Shown here: positions 28,013 to 40,167 of the stretch, one piece after another
Layout: every line of letters starts with the position of its first letter
Numbering within the stretch: the stretch's first letter is position 1
Assembly (NCBI RefSeq): GCF_026283965.1
Contig: NZ_JAPDPD010000020.1
Location: 1 to 64,000, forward strand
From: Dyella subtropica
GTDB taxonomy: Bacteria; Pseudomonadota; Gammaproteobacteria; Xanthomonadales; Rhodanobacteraceae
Direction of reading: 5' to 3'
DNA length: 64,000 nt
Made by a program: the position numbers and the translations under genes
The notes under the pieces: generated by a model
Database searches by the model: none
What the model was told of the DNA's origin: nothing
What the model saw: the letters and a program-made list of their open reading frames with translations, nothing else

Positions 28013-28047
28013 AAAAAGAAAAAGCCCCGCATCGCTGCGAGGCTCTT
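28013..28047 (-). terminator. Terminator downstream of tRNA-Phe
   Basis: On the minus strand the stem AGCCTCGCA/TGCGGGGCT with loop GCGA (one mismatch) is followed by TTTTTCTTTTT. It begins just past the 3' end of tRNA-Phe. Confidence 0.8.
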
Positions 28048-28051
28048 GAAA

Positions 28052-28127
28052 TGGTGGCCGGGGACGGAATCGAACCGCCGACACGGGGATTTTCAATCCC
28101 CTGCTCTACCAACTGAGCTACCCGGCC
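28052..28127 (-). tRNA. tRNA-Phe (anticodon GAA)
   Basis: A 76-nt cloverleaf on the minus strand. Acceptor arm GGCCGGG pairs with CCCGGCC, the D arm contains AGCTCAGTTGGTAGAGC, the anticodon stem-loop is GGGGATTGAAAATCCCC with anticodon GAA, and the T arm contains GGTTCGATTCC. CCA is encoded. A T-rich terminator follows. Confidence 0.98.
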
Positions 28128-28198
28128 AAGGGTGGACGACCGCTACGGTCATCGATACTGCGTGGAGCCGCGCATTAAACCGGATGTCGGCTTACGCG

Positions 28199-28477
28199 TC
28201 AAGATTCGGCGTCCGGGGCGACGTAGCCTTCGGGCTGCTTTACGTCCCCGCCGAACAGGAATTTTTCCATCTCGCCGCCCAGGAACTGGCGGGCCTTGGG
28301 GTCGAGCGGGTTGAGACGGTATTCGTTGATGAGCATGGTCTGGTGGGCCAGCCATTGCTGCCATGCGGGCTTGGAAATCTCGGCGTAGATGCGCTGGCCG
28401 AGCGGGCCGGGCCAGGGGGCGAATTCCAGGCCTTCGGCGTCGATGTCGAGCTTGGCGCAGTGAATGGTGCGACTCAT
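28199..28477 (-). CDS. yggX: Fe(2+)-trafficking / oxidative damage protection protein YggX
   Basis: A 92-residue cytosolic protein with the invariant YggX features: the N-terminal [17 protein letters not shown] with the conserved cysteine, [18 protein letters not shown], and [19 protein letters not shown]. It protects iron-sulfur clusters and limits oxidative damage. It lies 9 bp after mutY in the same direction, the usual mutY-yggX pairing. Confidence 0.96.
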   Translation of the reverse strand: MSRTIHCAKLDIDAEGLEFAPWPGPLGQRIYAEISKPAWQQWLAHQTMLINEYRLNPLDPKARQFLGGEMEKFLFGGDVKQPEGYVAPDAES

Positions 28478-28486
28478 CGTGGTTCC

Positions 28487-29533
28487 TTAAAGACTCTGCA
28501 GCAGGCTGCGTACGGGCGCGGGGAGGCCGAGTGCGGCGATCTCGCCGGTATCGCACCAGCGTAGCGAGGGATTATCGGCGATGGCGCGGTGTGCTGTCGC
28601 GTCGTCGAACAGCAGCGGCTCGATCTGCAGGCGGTAATGGCTGAAGACGTGGGTGAACGCCGTGAGCGCCTGTGCGTCGTCGATGCGCGCGAGTTGCTGC
28701 GCGGCGCGCCAGGCGTCGTCGTGGTCGCTGGCTTCGGGCAGGCTCCATAGGCCCGACCACACACCTTGCGGGCCGCGCCGTTCGAGCAGGATGCGCTTGT
28801 TCGCATCGCGTAGCACCAGCATCACGGTGGCGCGGGTGGGTATGGCCTTACCGGGCTTGGCGCTGGGCAGTTGGGCGGTGAGGCCGTCGCGATGCGCGAC
28901 GCAGCCGCCGGCTAGCGGGCAGCTGTCGCATAGCGGGCGTGAGCGCACGCAGGCGGTGGCGCCCAGATCCATGATGGCCTGGGTGTAGTCGGCGACGCGT
29001 TTGGTCGGTGTGTGTTCGTCCGCGTGTTGCCACAGCACTTTCTCGACGGCGCTTTGCCCGGGATGGCCATGGATGCCGTGATAGCGGGTGAGTACGCGTT
29101 TCACGTTGCCATCGAGAATGGGGAAGCGCAGGCCGTGCGCTTGGGCGAGGATGGCGCCGGCCGTCGAACGGCCGATGCCGGGCAGGGCAGTCAGCGCTCC
29201 GACATCGCGTGGCAGTTCGCCGCCATGTTGTTCAACGCAGAGTTGCGCGGCGCGATGCAGAAAACGTGCGCGCCGGTAATAACCCAGGCCGGACCACAGC
29301 GCGAGCACGGTGTCTTCGTCCGCCGCGGCAAGGGCGCGCAAGGTCGGCAGCTTGTCGATGAAGCGCTGGAAGTACGGAATCACCGTAGTCACTTGCGTCT
29401 GCTGCAACATCACCTCCGACAGCCAGACGCGGTAGGCGTCGCGCGGATGCTGCCAGGGCAGGTCGTGGCGGCCATGGCGATCGAACCACGCCAGCAGGGC
29501 CGTGGCGAAGGCGTTCTTGGTGGCGGCGGTCAT
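28487..29533 (-). CDS. mutY: A/G-specific adenine DNA glycosylase
   Basis: MutY removes adenine mispaired with 8-oxoguanine. The 348-residue protein has catalytic Glu40 in SEVMLQQTQV, the helix-hairpin-helix LPGIGRSTAGAILA with catalytic Asp141 (PILDGNVKRV), the 4Fe-4S cysteines 195, 202, 205 and 211 (C-x6-C-x2-C-x5-C), and a C-terminal NUDIX-like 8-oxoG recognition domain. Its start overlaps the stop of the upstream AsmA-like gene by 4 bp, so the two are translationally coupled. Confidence 0.97.
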   Translation of the reverse strand: MTAATKNAFATALLAWFDRHGRHDLPWQHPRDAYRVWLSEVMLQQTQVTTVIPYFQRFIDKLPTLRALAAADEDTVLALWSGLGYYRRARFLHRAAQLCVEQHGGELPRDVGALTALPGIGRSTAGAILAQAHGLRFPILDGNVKRVLTRYHGIHGHPGQSAVEKVLWQHADEHTPTKRVADYTQAIMDLGATACVRSRPLCDSCPLAGGCVAHRDGLTAQLPSAKPGKAIPTRATVMLVLRDANKRILLERRGPQGVWSGLWSLPEASDHDDAWRAAQQLARIDDAQALTAFTHVFSHYRLQIEPLLFDDATAHRAIADNPSLRWCDTGEIAALGLPAPVRSLLQSL

Positions 29534-30606
29534 TTCGTCTTGCGTGCCGGTGCGGGCTTGGTGGTGTTTTTTGCAGGCGCGGGTGCTGGCGGGGGCAGCG
29601 GCTCGACGCCAGCTTTGATACTGAGGCCTTCGATGGTGATGCTGCCCGCTTCAATCTTCGCGATATCGGCGGTGCCGGTGCCGGGCGGTACGGCGAGACG
29701 CGGCCCTTGCGGATGGTTGAGCTGCGACCACCAGTCGGCCAGTGCCAGCGGCGGCAGGCGCAGGTCGGCGTGGTTGTCGGGGCCGTCGAGTTTCACGGCG
29801 AGCAGCAGCGGATCGATCTGGTTCGCGGGCGTGAGTATGAGCGTGGTGTTGTACGTGCCCGCGTCGGCGTGGTCGAGCTTGCCGTCGAGTTTGAGCGATG
29901 CATCGGCGGCGCCATGCCAGCGCGCCTCACCGGTAAGTTGCAGGGTGAACGTGCTGCCCTGGGAAAGATGCAGGGCGATATCGTCCAGTCGCAGGGCGTC
30001 GCTCTTGATGCGCGGGGTGGCCGAAAGTCGCAGCTGCAGCGGCGTGCCTTCCGCATCCTTCGCCGAGATGGTGAGTGGGAACGGCTGGCCCGAGATGAGG
30101 CTGCCGGCGTCGAGCGACACATCGCTGAGCAGCATCTCGTTGCCGCGCACCAGGCTGCCACGGGTGATGCGTACACCGGCGTCGATGCGTGGAATTTCTG
30201 GTGGCGTACTTTCCTGGCGCGGCGGCAGCGCCGCCAGCCAGGCCTGAAGGGCGTCGAGGTCTACGCGGGGCGAGTCGATTTCCAGTCGCGAAATCGCCGT
30301 TTCATTGCCGAGCAACGCGCGCCATGGCAACTGCAGGCGACCGCGAGCGGCGAGCAGGATCGGCATGCTCGCGCCCTTCGCACTCAAGGTGAGCCCCTGC
30401 AGTTCGAGCGCGGGGCGCGGGAACAATGTAGGACTGGCTGGGCTGGCGAGGTTGAGGTCCAACCCGGCCTGGCCAGCCTGCGATTGCAGCATCGCAGTGA
30501 AGCGGCTGGGCTGCAGCAGCAGATAGAGCGAGATCACCGCAGTGATGATCATGACGAGCGCGACACTGCCAGCGCTCCACAGGCTGATGCGTAGCCAGCG
30601 TGGCAT
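29530..30606 (-). CDS. AsmA-like membrane-anchored protein
   Basis: A 358-residue protein with one N-terminal membrane anchor (SVALVMIITAVISLYLLL) and a long strand-rich periplasmic part. LEIDSPRVDLDALQAWLAAL and repeated LxLxG-type strands are in the style of the AsmA family, which shapes the outer membrane and moves lipids. It is shorter than typical AsmA (about 600 residues) and ends in a Pro/Ala/Lys-rich tail. It overlaps mutY by 4 bp and precedes mutY and yggX in one leftward operon. Confidence 0.75.
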   Translation of the reverse strand: MPRWLRISLWSAGSVALVMIITAVISLYLLLQPSRFTAMLQSQAGQAGLDLNLASPASPTLFPRPALELQGLTLSAKGASMPILLAARGRLQLPWRALLGNETAISRLEIDSPRVDLDALQAWLAALPPRQESTPPEIPRIDAGVRITRGSLVRGNEMLLSDVSLDAGSLISGQPFPLTISAKDAEGTPLQLRLSATPRIKSDALRLDDIALHLSQGSTFTLQLTGEARWHGAADASLKLDGKLDHADAGTYNTTLILTPANQIDPLLLAVKLDGPDNHADLRLPPLALADWWSQLNHPQGPRLAVPPGTGTADIAKIEAGSITIEGLSIKAGVEPLPPPAPAPAKNTTKPAPARKTK

Positions 30607-30638
30607 CGCGCTAGCTCCGTTGTCGCTGCGGGCGGCGC

Positions 30639-31787
<1,149 letters not shown>

Positions 31788-31864
31788 TGCGGCAGCGATT
31801 CAAAGACAATGGTGCGCATGCTAACACCCCCACCTGCACTGGCCGCTGAGCCAAGACGTCCCGT

Positions 31865-32431
31865 ATGAGCACCGGCTCTGGTCGCATCCGCATCATCGGC
31901 GGCCATCTGCGCAACTCCCGCCTCGACGTGCCTGACCTGCCCGGTCTGCGGCCCACCGCGGAGCGGGTGCGCGAGACCTTGTTCAACTGGCTGGCGCCCG
32001 TGATCGTCGGCGAGAGCTGCCTGGACCTGTGCGCTGGTACTGGCGCACTCGGCATCGAAGCGTTGTCGCGCGGCGCGGCGCGGGTGCAATTTGTGGAACG
32101 CGATCCGAAGGCAGTGCAGGCGCTCCGCGACAACCTGGCCAGGCTCAAGGTGACGACTGGCCAAGTGGTTACGGCCGACGCTGGCGCGTTCCTGCAAGGG
32201 CCGGCGCAGCCGCATGGTCTGGTGTTTCTCGATCCGCCGTTTGCGCTTGACCTGTGGGCTTCGCTGGCGCGACGGCTGGAGCAGGGCGGATGGCTCACCC
32301 CGGCAGCGTGGATCTACGTGGAATCGCCGCGCGGCAACGCGCCGGCATTGCCGGAAAACTGGCAGCCGCACCGCGAAGGGCAGGCCGGTGAAGTGCGCTA
32401 TGCGCTCTATCGCCGGGTTCCGCTAAGCTAA
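31865..32431 (+). CDS. rsmD: 16S rRNA (guanine-966-N2)-methyltransferase
   Basis: A SAM-dependent methyltransferase that modifies G966 of 16S rRNA in the 30S subunit. The 188-residue protein has motif I LDLCAGTGALGIEALSRGA (from 53) and the catalytic motif IV LDPPF (122-126). The N-terminal IIGGHLRNSRL is typical of RsmD. It is divergent from ftsY as in many gammaproteobacteria and followed by coaD. Confidence 0.96.
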   Translation: MSTGSGRIRIIGGHLRNSRLDVPDLPGLRPTAERVRETLFNWLAPVIVGESCLDLCAGTGALGIEALSRGAARVQFVERDPKAVQALRDNLARLKVTTGQVVTADAGAFLQGPAQPHGLVFLDPPFALDLWASLARRLEQGGWLTPAAWIYVESPRGNAPALPENWQPHREGQAGEVRYALYRRVPLS

Positions 32432-32968
<537 letters not shown>

Positions 32969-33157
32969 TCCCGGCACCGCCGCGATCGGCGGCGTCTAAG
33001 AGCCTTTCGTGTAGTGAGACCCAGGCTCGGTCGTGTATGCTCGCCGCCATCCTGCGGACAGGACAGGCATGGCCGCTGCGCGGGGCGCACGCAGGCTTTG
33101 CAGGGTCTCGTCTTCCGGGGGATCCGTGTCCAGACTCCACCACTCAGGGTGACCACT

Positions 33158-33664
33158 ATGTACAAGTACGCACTCATCGCCGCCATCGCCCTTACCGGCT
33201 CGCTGGCCCTCACCGGCTGCGGCAACAACGGCGACGAAAGCGCCAAGCAGACCACCGCGCAGGTCGCCCAGCTCGCCAAGCCGACCGATCCGAACGACGG
33301 CAAGGCGTGGAACGCCTACCTCGGTCAGATCGTGCAGAAGAACATGCAGGGCATGACCGCTGACCGCCCCTTCCCGTACCTGGTGAACGCCGGTGATACC
33401 GAGGAAGACCAGGCCAAGCGCCAGCGTCAGCTCGAAAACGTGCAGGACACCGTCGCCCGCGGCGTACTGCCCGGCAACATGCTGGTGTTTGCCGGTCCGG
33501 ATTCCACCAAGACCGGCGACCTGATCATTGCCGCCTTCAAGGACGCCAAGCCGGGTTCCTTCAAGGACGTGATCGTGCTCTTCATCGGCGACAAAGCCGA
33601 CCAGGAGCGCGTCACCAGCGCGCTGCAGCCGACCGGCGCCAACGTGCGCTTTGTGGCGATGTAA
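33158..33664 (+). CDS. Predicted lipoprotein, unknown function
   Basis: A 168-residue protein with a lipoprotein signal (YALIAAIALTGSLALTGC); the lipobox LTGC sets the mature N-terminal Cys. The body holds DPNDGKAWNAYLGQIVQKNM and a late strand-helix pattern (VIVLFIGDKADQERVTSALQ). No enzyme motif is seen. The ATG at 33158 is the only start that gives a proper signal. A strong terminator follows, so it is probably monocistronic. Confidence 0.8.
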   Translation: MYKYALIAAIALTGSLALTGCGNNGDESAKQTTAQVAQLAKPTDPNDGKAWNAYLGQIVQKNMQGMTADRPFPYLVNAGDTEEDQAKRQRQLENVQDTVARGVLPGNMLVFAGPDSTKTGDLIIAAFKDAKPGSFKDVIVLFIGDKADQERVTSALQPTGANVRFVAM

Positions 33665-33687
33665 GCCACGCGTAGCGATGTCGATAA

Positions 33688-34145
<458 letters not shown>

Positions 34146-34147
34146 GC

Positions 34148-35884
34148 ATGAGGTTTTGGTTGAAGTGGCCGGCGCTGAACGGTCGCGCTCTGTTGCTCGG
34201 TCTGTTGCTCGCAAGCAGCGCTGCCTACGCCGACGATCCCCGCACACAAACCGCTACGCACAAAGGTCCGGTCGCCCTGCGCGGGCCGGGTCGCGCCGCG
34301 ATCGCCAGTGCTAATTTCCACGCCACCGAAGCCGGCTTCGAAGTGCTCGCCAAGGGCGGCAACGCCTTCGACGCCGCAGTAGCCGTGGCTTCCACGTTGT
34401 CGGTGGTCGAGCCAGAAAGCTCTGGCATCGGCGGCGGTTTCATGGCGGTGTTGCATCGCGCCTGGGACGGCAAGGATTTCTTCATCGACGCGCGTGAGAC
34501 CGCGCCGGCCGCGGTGAACGTCAAGGACTACCTCAACAAGGACGGCACGCCCAATCGCGACACCGCGCTCAACGGACCGCTCTCGGCCGGCATTCCCGGT
34601 CAGCCGGCCGGCCTGGTGTGGTTGTCCAAGCACTACGGCAAGCTGCCGCTGCAGGCGTCGCTGGCGCCGGCCATCCGTATTGCACGCGATGGCTTCGAGC
34701 CGGACAGCCGTCTGATCAACGCCATCACCGAACGTCAGAAAGACATCAATCGCTGGCCAGCCGCCGCCGCCAAATTCCTGCCGGGCGGCAAGCCACCCGT
34801 GGCGGGGGCGACTTGGCGCGATCCCGATCAGGCCCGCACGCTGGAGCTGCTCGGCGAGAAGGGCTTCGACGGTTTCTATCGCGGCGAGACCGCACAGAAG
34901 TTGGTCTCAGCCGTGCGCGCGGCCGGCGGCAACTGGATCGCAAAGGACCTGGAAAGCTATCAGGTGAAGGAGCGCGAGCCGATCACGGTGAACTACCGCG
35001 GCTACCGCATCGTCACCGCGCCTCCGCCGTCCTCGGGCGGTGTGGCCGTGGCGGAGATCCTCAACATCCTGTCCGGTTTCGACCTGACCAAAATGGATGC
35101 CGCGCACCGCACGCATCTGATCATCGAAGCCATGCGCCGCTCATTCCGCGATCACAACGATTACCTCGGCGATCCCGATTTCGTGAAGATGCCGCTGGAC
35201 ATGCTGCTGTCGCCTTACTACGCCGACGGCCTGCGCCAGACCATCCTGATGGATAAGGCCACGCCGTCTTCGATGCTGCCCTCCAGCGCCGGTGCTGAGC
35301 CCGGCATGCACACCACGCATTTCTCCATTGTCGACGGCGAAGGCAACATCGCCTCGATCACGCTGACGGTGAACTATCTGCTCGGCTCCACCTTTGTGGC
35401 GCAGGGTACCGGCGTGCTGCTCAACGACGAGATGGACGACTTCGCGCTGGTGCCGAACAAGCCCAACGTCTACGGTCTGCTCGGCAGCAAGGCGAACGCG
35501 CCGGAGCCGGGCAAACGCATGCTGTCGTCGATGACACCGAGCATCGTGTTCGGCGCCGATCGTATCGGCGTGATCGGTTCGCCCGGCGGCTCCACCATCA
35601 TCACCCAGGTACTGGAAGGCATCCTGGCTTTCATCGATGGCAAGAATGCGCTGGGCATCGCCGGTCAAAAGCGCTTCCATCACCAGTTCATGCCGGACCG
35701 CGTGGACATGGAAGACGGCGTGTTCGACCAGGCCACCGCCGACGAACTCACCCGCATGGGCCATACACTCAAGCCGCGCGAACCGTGGGGCTATATGAAT
35801 GTGGTGACTTGGGATCTGAAGACCGGCACGCTCGATGCGGCCAGCGATCCGCGTCGTCCGTCGGGTTTAGGCAAGGTGCAATAA
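34148..35884 (+). CDS. ggt: Gamma-glutamyltransferase
   Basis: A periplasmic Ntn-hydrolase that cleaves gamma-glutamyl bonds such as those of glutathione. The 578-residue precursor has a signal peptide ([15 protein letters not shown]). The autocleavage site is in MHTTHFS with Thr389 as the nucleophile, splitting large and small subunits. [11 protein letters not shown] and [10 protein letters not shown] in the large subunit and [12 protein letters not shown] in the small one match the family. The start abuts an intergenic repeat, and the MBL gene follows 10 bp after the stop. Confidence 0.95.
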   Translation: MRFWLKWPALNGRALLLGLLLASSAAYADDPRTQTATHKGPVALRGPGRAAIASANFHATEAGFEVLAKGGNAFDAAVAVASTLSVVEPESSGIGGGFMAVLHRAWDGKDFFIDARETAPAAVNVKDYLNKDGTPNRDTALNGPLSAGIPGQPAGLVWLSKHYGKLPLQASLAPAIRIARDGFEPDSRLINAITERQKDINRWPAAAAKFLPGGKPPVAGATWRDPDQARTLELLGEKGFDGFYRGETAQKLVSAVRAAGGNWIAKDLESYQVKEREPITVNYRGYRIVTAPPPSSGGVAVAEILNILSGFDLTKMDAAHRTHLIIEAMRRSFRDHNDYLGDPDFVKMPLDMLLSPYYADGLRQTILMDKATPSSMLPSSAGAEPGMHTTHFSIVDGEGNIASITLTVNYLLGSTFVAQGTGVLLNDEMDDFALVPNKPNVYGLLGSKANAPEPGKRMLSSMTPSIVFGADRIGVIGSPGGSTIITQVLEGILAFIDGKNALGIAGQKRFHHQFMPDRVDMEDGVFDQATADELTRMGHTLKPREPWGYMNVVTWDLKTGTLDAASDPRRPSGLGKVQ

Positions 35885-35894
35885 GAGGTCATCC

Positions 35895-36749
35895 ATGCAG
35901 CTATGGTCGATCATCGGTAACTCCCAACAGCTCGACGGCGGCGCCATGTTCGGCAATGCGCCGAAAGCGCTCTGGTCCCGCTGGATCACGCCGGACGCGC
36001 AGAACCGCATTCCGCTCGCCTGTCGCTGCCTGTTGGTGAAAGACCTCGACGGCCGCAATGTGTTGTTCGAAACCGGCATCGGTGCGTTCTTCGAACCCTC
36101 GTTGCGCGAGCGCTACGGCGTGGTGGAAGACCGTCATGTGCTGCTCGAATCGCTGGCGGCCGCCGGTCTTTCGCACGAGCACATCGACGTGGTGGTGTTG
36201 TCGCACCTGCACTTCGATCATGCCGGCGGTCTGCTGGCGGCGTGGCAGGAAGGCCAGTCGCCGCGTCTGCTGTTTCCCAAGGCGACGTACGTTGTCGGTG
36301 CCGAGCATTGGCGCCGCGCGGAACATCCGCATCCGCGCGACCGCGCTTCCTTCATCCCCGAGTTGCAACAGCTGCTGGTAGACAGCGGCCGGCTGGAGCT
36401 GGTCGAAGGCGAGCATTCGAAGGTGCTCGGCGACGCGGTGCGCTTCAGCTATTCGGACGGCCATACGCCCGGACTGATGCTGGCCGAAGTCGGCGGCGTG
36501 GTGTTCTGCGCCGACTTGATCCCCGGCCGCTTTTGGGTGCATCTGCCGATCACCATGGGCTATGACCGCTGGCCGGAGAAACTGATCGACGAGAAGCGTG
36601 CCTTCCTCGACGACAAGCTGGCCCGCGACATCCATCTGTTCTTCACCCACGATCACGACTGTGCGCTGGCTCGCGTCACGCGCGACGAGCGCGGCCGTTA
36701 CGGCACCGCTGACGAGCAGCGCGAACTGGCCGGATGGGTGCACCCATGA
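35895..36749 (+). CDS. MBL-fold metallo-hydrolase
   Basis: A 284-residue cytoplasmic-type metallo-beta-lactamase-fold protein. The metal motif HLHFDHAGG is complete, and later ligands are visible in [19 protein letters not shown] and FTHDHD. The overall layout resembles quorum-lactone or general hydrolases, but the substrate cannot be inferred. A TAAGAGG ribosome site precedes the ATG. It follows ggt by 10 bp, and its stop overlaps the next start by 4 bp (ATGA). Confidence 0.9.
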   Translation: MQLWSIIGNSQQLDGGAMFGNAPKALWSRWITPDAQNRIPLACRCLLVKDLDGRNVLFETGIGAFFEPSLRERYGVVEDRHVLLESLAAAGLSHEHIDVVVLSHLHFDHAGGLLAAWQEGQSPRLLFPKATYVVGAEHWRRAEHPHPRDRASFIPELQQLLVDSGRLELVEGEHSKVLGDAVRFSYSDGHTPGLMLAEVGGVVFCADLIPGRFWVHLPITMGYDRWPEKLIDEKRAFLDDKLARDIHLFFTHDHDCALARVTRDERGRYGTADEQRELAGWVHP

Positions 36750-37780
36750 GTCGGGGGAGCGGGCTGCGACAGCTGGCTTTCGGCGTTGCAGGCAGCTTGC
36801 TGGTGTTGGCCGGCGTGGGCCTGGTCGCGATGACCGAGCAGGCGGCGATCCAGCATCGCGTGGCGGCCGACCGGCACGGAGGCCAGGTGCTGGATATCGC
36901 CCCGGACAGTCAGCCGGAAGCGGGGCAGCATGGCTACATGGTGCGCGTGAGCAGCGCGATCAATGTGGTGGAGGCGCCGCACGACGCTGAGTTCAACCAG
37001 CATGTGAAGACGCCCGTATTGATCCGCCACGTGGAGATGTTCCAGTGGCGCGAGGTGCGCATCGGTTCCGAGGTGCACTACGAGCAGGACTGGGTGGATC
37101 GCCCGCTCGATGCCAACCGTTTTGAGCACCCCGCCGGGCATGCCAACCCCGGCGCCTTTCCGGTCAAGGGCAAACAGTTCGATGCCGGGCTGACCAAGGT
37201 CGGCGGCTTCGCGCTGTCGCCAGTGTTGCTGCACGCCTTGCCGGGCAGTGATCGGATCGAGCCGGACACAAAGTCGTTGCCCACCAATCTGGCGGCGAGC
37301 TTTTCGCGCCATGGAGATTACCTCTCCACCAGCGCCAACCCTAACCATCCGCGCCTGGGCGATCTGCGTGTGAGTTGGGAAGCCGTGCCGCTCCAGGTGG
37401 TCACGGTTTTCGCGCGACTGGACGGCGATCAACTGGTGCCGGCCAGCGAGGCTGCCGACGGCAAGGGCTACGACGTGCAGGTCGGCGACCGCCGTCTTGT
37501 CGATGTGCTACCGGACGTGCCGGAGCCGCCCGTATTCGCCATGCCGCGACGCGTGCTGGCGGTGCTGCTGGCGACGCTCGGGGCGCTGTTGCTGTTGCGG
37601 GATCGGTTGCCGATGCCGGGCGCTGCGCCGATTTCTCTGGGGGCAGGGTTGTTGCTCATCGGGGCGGTGGCTGGGGTGATGTGGCTGGGGAATGATTTGC
37701 AGGCGAGTGCTTATTGGTTCGTGCTCGCGGTGCTTGGTCTCGCAGTTGCGGTGTGGCGCTTGCACGCTCGCACTGAGTGA
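36746..37780 (+). CDS. TMEM43 family membrane protein
   Basis: A 344-residue protein with one N-terminal membrane segment and three at the C-terminus ([47 protein letters not shown]), enclosing a large soluble domain. [13 protein letters not shown] and [12 protein letters not shown] are the hallmark of the TMEM43/LUMA family, best known from an animal nuclear-envelope protein; bacterial members have no assigned role. Its start overlaps the MBL-fold hydrolase stop, implying coupled synthesis. Confidence 0.85.
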   Translation: MSRGSGLRQLAFGVAGSLLVLAGVGLVAMTEQAAIQHRVAADRHGGQVLDIAPDSQPEAGQHGYMVRVSSAINVVEAPHDAEFNQHVKTPVLIRHVEMFQWREVRIGSEVHYEQDWVDRPLDANRFEHPAGHANPGAFPVKGKQFDAGLTKVGGFALSPVLLHALPGSDRIEPDTKSLPTNLAASFSRHGDYLSTSANPNHPRLGDLRVSWEAVPLQVVTVFARLDGDQLVPASEAADGKGYDVQVGDRRLVDVLPDVPEPPVFAMPRRVLAVLLATLGALLLLRDRLPMPGAAPISLGAGLLLIGAVAGVMWLGNDLQASAYWFVLAVLGLAVAVWRLHARTE

Positions 37781-37784
37781 CGGC

Positions 37785-38225
37785 TCCCTCTCCCCTCCGG
37801 GGAGAGGGTTGGGGGGAGGGGCGGGTGCTCGCGATAACACTCCCTACTTCGTCACCCCGGAGCAGGCCGGGGTCCAGCGGCGGTGACGTTCGATGTTCGC
37901 GTTGTCGCGACCTGGCTCGCCTGCCGCGGGCTTCCGTTCTCCTGCCGGAGGCCGGGTCACTTTCTCTTGCTTGCCCAAGAGAAAGTAACCAAAGAGAAGG
38001 GCACCCCGGTTCCGCGCCCTCCGGCTTCGCCTGCGGGTCCGTGAGGTCTGGCCGGGCTGACATGGGGACACGACGTCCCTGTCGTGTCGATGCCCCCTTC
38101 GGGGCCTGATCGTCCAGCCCTCACCTCTGCACAGGGGGCCCATGTACGGCTCGCTGACGCATCGCTTTGCTCTTGCTCCCTCTCCCCATCGGGGAGAGGG
38201 TTGGGGTGAGGGGTGGGCGCTCGGG
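37785..38225. repeat. Composite intergenic repeat, copy 1 (A-B-C plus extra A)
   Basis: This fills the 521-bp gap between the TMEM43-like and EAL-HDOD genes. Module A (CTCCCTCTCCCC/GGGGAGAGGG) is at 37785-37850, the GTCACCCCGG palindrome B at about 37851-37880, and module C at about 37890-38150, including the hairpin ACTTTCTCTTG/CAAGAGAAAGT (37959-37986). A further A module is at about 38177-38225. Frames that run through it carry no credible protein features. Confidence 0.85.
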
Positions 38226-38301
38226 ATGGCGTTTCTAGAGCATCACTGCGACAGCGCGCGTAAGCCAAAAAGCACAGTCGAACTACGTAGCCTTATAGCC
38301 A

Positions 38302-39573
38302 TCAATTCGGCCGCTGCTCCGCAAACGAATACACATGGTCGGCCCAGCGGAGTGCTTCGAGGTAGGCGGTGGCCATGCGGCGGATTTGCTGGGGCTGGAT
38401 GTCGCCGCTGCGCAGTTCTCCGGCTTCCCACTGCTGAACTTGTTCCAGCAGCGGCGCGAACGGCCCCTGCTGCTCAAGCAGGGCACTGCGGATATCGGGT
38501 GCCAGTGGCAGGTGCTGCAACAGCAACGCCATCGGCGCGCACATCAGGCTTTCCAGCAGCGAGAACAGGCCGGTGGTGAAGGCCATCTCGCGTTGTTCGC
38601 GCGGCATGCTCTGGGCGAGTTGTTCGCACATGTGCGCGCGAATCAGGGCGGCGCGCAGCAGTTCCGGCGGACGGTCGTCCATGCCGGTCAGCGTCATGGT
38701 GCTGATCCAGTTACGCATGCGCGTGAGGCCGAAGAAGATCGCCGCCTGCTCCACCGACTTCAACTGGCGGGGCAGCGCGAAATACGCGGAGTTCACGCAG
38801 CTCAGCAATTTGTAGCTGAGGATGACGTCATTGCGGATGACCTGGCCCAGTTCGACCGGGCCGGTAGCCTCTTCTTCCAGCGCGCGCAGCAGGCGCAGCA
38901 CGCTCAGCCGGTTTGCGCTGAGCACGGCCACGTCGACCTTTTCCGGGCGAAGCAGGTAGCGGCCCTGGATGGCGTGGAACGGCAGTGCCTGGCAGCGATG
39001 CCAGGTGTCGTGATCCTCGACGTTGCCGGCGATCACCTGCAGACCACGCGCATGCAGCATTTCGCAGCGTTCACGCAGGGCGTCGGGAGCGAGCTTGCTG
39101 GCATCGATGCGTACAAAGCGCACCAGGGTCAGCAAAGCGGAGAGCGCCACGCGCGATTCACCCGCGTCGATGTCCATGTCGCCCAGATCGAGCAGCAGGC
39201 TGCCACCGCGTTGCGCGACCTGCTGCAGGCTCTCCATCAGCGGCGGGTCGAGGGCGGCGGACAGCTCCACGATCACGCCGAGCCGGCGATGGTGCTGCAG
39301 CACGTCCGCCCTTTTGAGCAACAGCTCGCGCGAAAAGCGCAGGAACGCATAGTTGTCGCGCACCATCCGGGTAATCGCACCGTCGGCGATGGTAGCGAGC
39401 ACGCGCTGCATCAGCGTGGCTTCGTCGTCGACGTCGTGATTGAAGATCAGCTCGTAGGCGACCAGTTGGCGTTCGCGATCCAGCATGGGGATACGCACCA
39501 CCGGTAATGGGGCTTCGCCAAGAACGATCTGTGACTGTTCGCTGGAGACCATAGAGGCTGCAATTTCACTCAT
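38302..39573 (-). CDS. EAL-HDOD signalling protein
   Basis: A 423-residue cytoplasmic protein. Residues 1-210 form a degenerate EAL domain in which the catalytic EAL reads YEL (AYELIFNHDVDD), so c-di-GMP hydrolysis is unlikely. Residues 220-400 form an HDOD domain (LGQVIRNDVILSYKLLSCVN, QAAIFFGLTRMRNWI). Such YuxH-type proteins act as binding or scaffold proteins in motility and c-di-GMP control. The ATG at 39573 is preferred; a 20-residue extension to 39633 is possible. It lies beside flgNM at the edge of the motility locus. Confidence 0.88.
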   Translation of the reverse strand: MSEIAASMVSSEQSQIVLGEAPLPVVRIPMLDRERQLVAYELIFNHDVDDEATLMQRVLATIADGAITRMVRDNYAFLRFSRELLLKRADVLQHHRRLGVIVELSAALDPPLMESLQQVAQRGGSLLLDLGDMDIDAGESRVALSALLTLVRFVRIDASKLAPDALRERCEMLHARGLQVIAGNVEDHDTWHRCQALPFHAIQGRYLLRPEKVDVAVLSANRLSVLRLLRALEEEATGPVELGQVIRNDVILSYKLLSCVNSAYFALPRQLKSVEQAAIFFGLTRMRNWISTMTLTGMDDRPPELLRAALIRAHMCEQLAQSMPREQREMAFTTGLFSLLESLMCAPMALLLQHLPLAPDIRSALLEQQGPFAPLLEQVQQWEAGELRSGDIQPQQIRRMATAYLEALRWADHVYSFAEQRPN

Positions 39574-39723
39574 ATCGATCACAGTGCGTGGCTGATTTTC
39601 GCGGCCAGCGCGTGGCGCTGGGGCTGGGGTCATCGGGTCTGGGGTGATGCGGAGCGGGGTAATGAGGGGCGGGGGCGTCAGGACGGCTGTCGCCGCCCTT
39701 TGCAGTTAGCTGGTGTGGAGGGC

Positions 39724-40167
39724 TCAGGCTTGCGCCAGTGGTTGCGAACGTTGTGGCGAATGGAGCAAGCCGGCGGGATCGTAGACAGGCTCGTCGCGCT
39801 CACCGGTCAGCGCGGACAGAGCTCGCCGAACCTGCGCCAGGCGCTGGTTGACCAGGCCGCCATTGCGCTGATTGTGCAAGCGACACTTTTCAAGCGACTG
39901 CAGCACCTGCGTCCATGCCGGCTTGAGCCTGTCGGCGGCCTGCGGTGCGGCGTTGCTCAGCTGCACCCGCTCCGCGTCCAACCGATCGAGCTTGCGCATC
40001 TGGATCAGCTTGGTTGCACCGGCGCGATCGAGCGCGGGCGTGTCGGCATGTTCCAGTGCTTGATGCTCCTCGCCCAGCGTCGCCACCAGCGCATCGACCG
40101 TTTCGCGCATCTCCGCGAGGGTAGCTGCCAGTGCTTCGCTGAGCTCGGATGACATCGGCTTGTTCAT
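39724..40167 (-). CDS. flgN: Flagellar export chaperone FlgN
   Basis: A 147-residue helical protein expected to escort the hook-filament junction proteins FlgK and FlgL to the export gate. Identification rests on size, helical composition (EALAATLAEMRETVDALVAT), the C-terminal AYDPAG-like VYDPAGLLHSP segment and position directly after flgM, whose stop its start overlaps by 4 bp. Sequence conservation in the family is low. Confidence 0.85.
   Translation of the reverse strand: MNKPMSSELSEALAATLAEMRETVDALVATLGEEHQALEHADTPALDRAGATKLIQMRKLDRLDAERVQLSNAAPQAADRLKPAWTQVLQSLEKCRLHNQRNGGLVNQRLAQVRRALSALTGERDEPVYDPAGLLHSPQRSQPLAQA

Noticed and set aside
37785-38225. Small proteins encoded in the composite repeats (also near 43.9, 49.7 and 62.1 kb)
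   Set aside because: The frames follow the repeat modules, differ in length at every copy, lack ribosome sites and consist of Arg/Pro/Gly-rich text typical of translated GC-rich palindromes.
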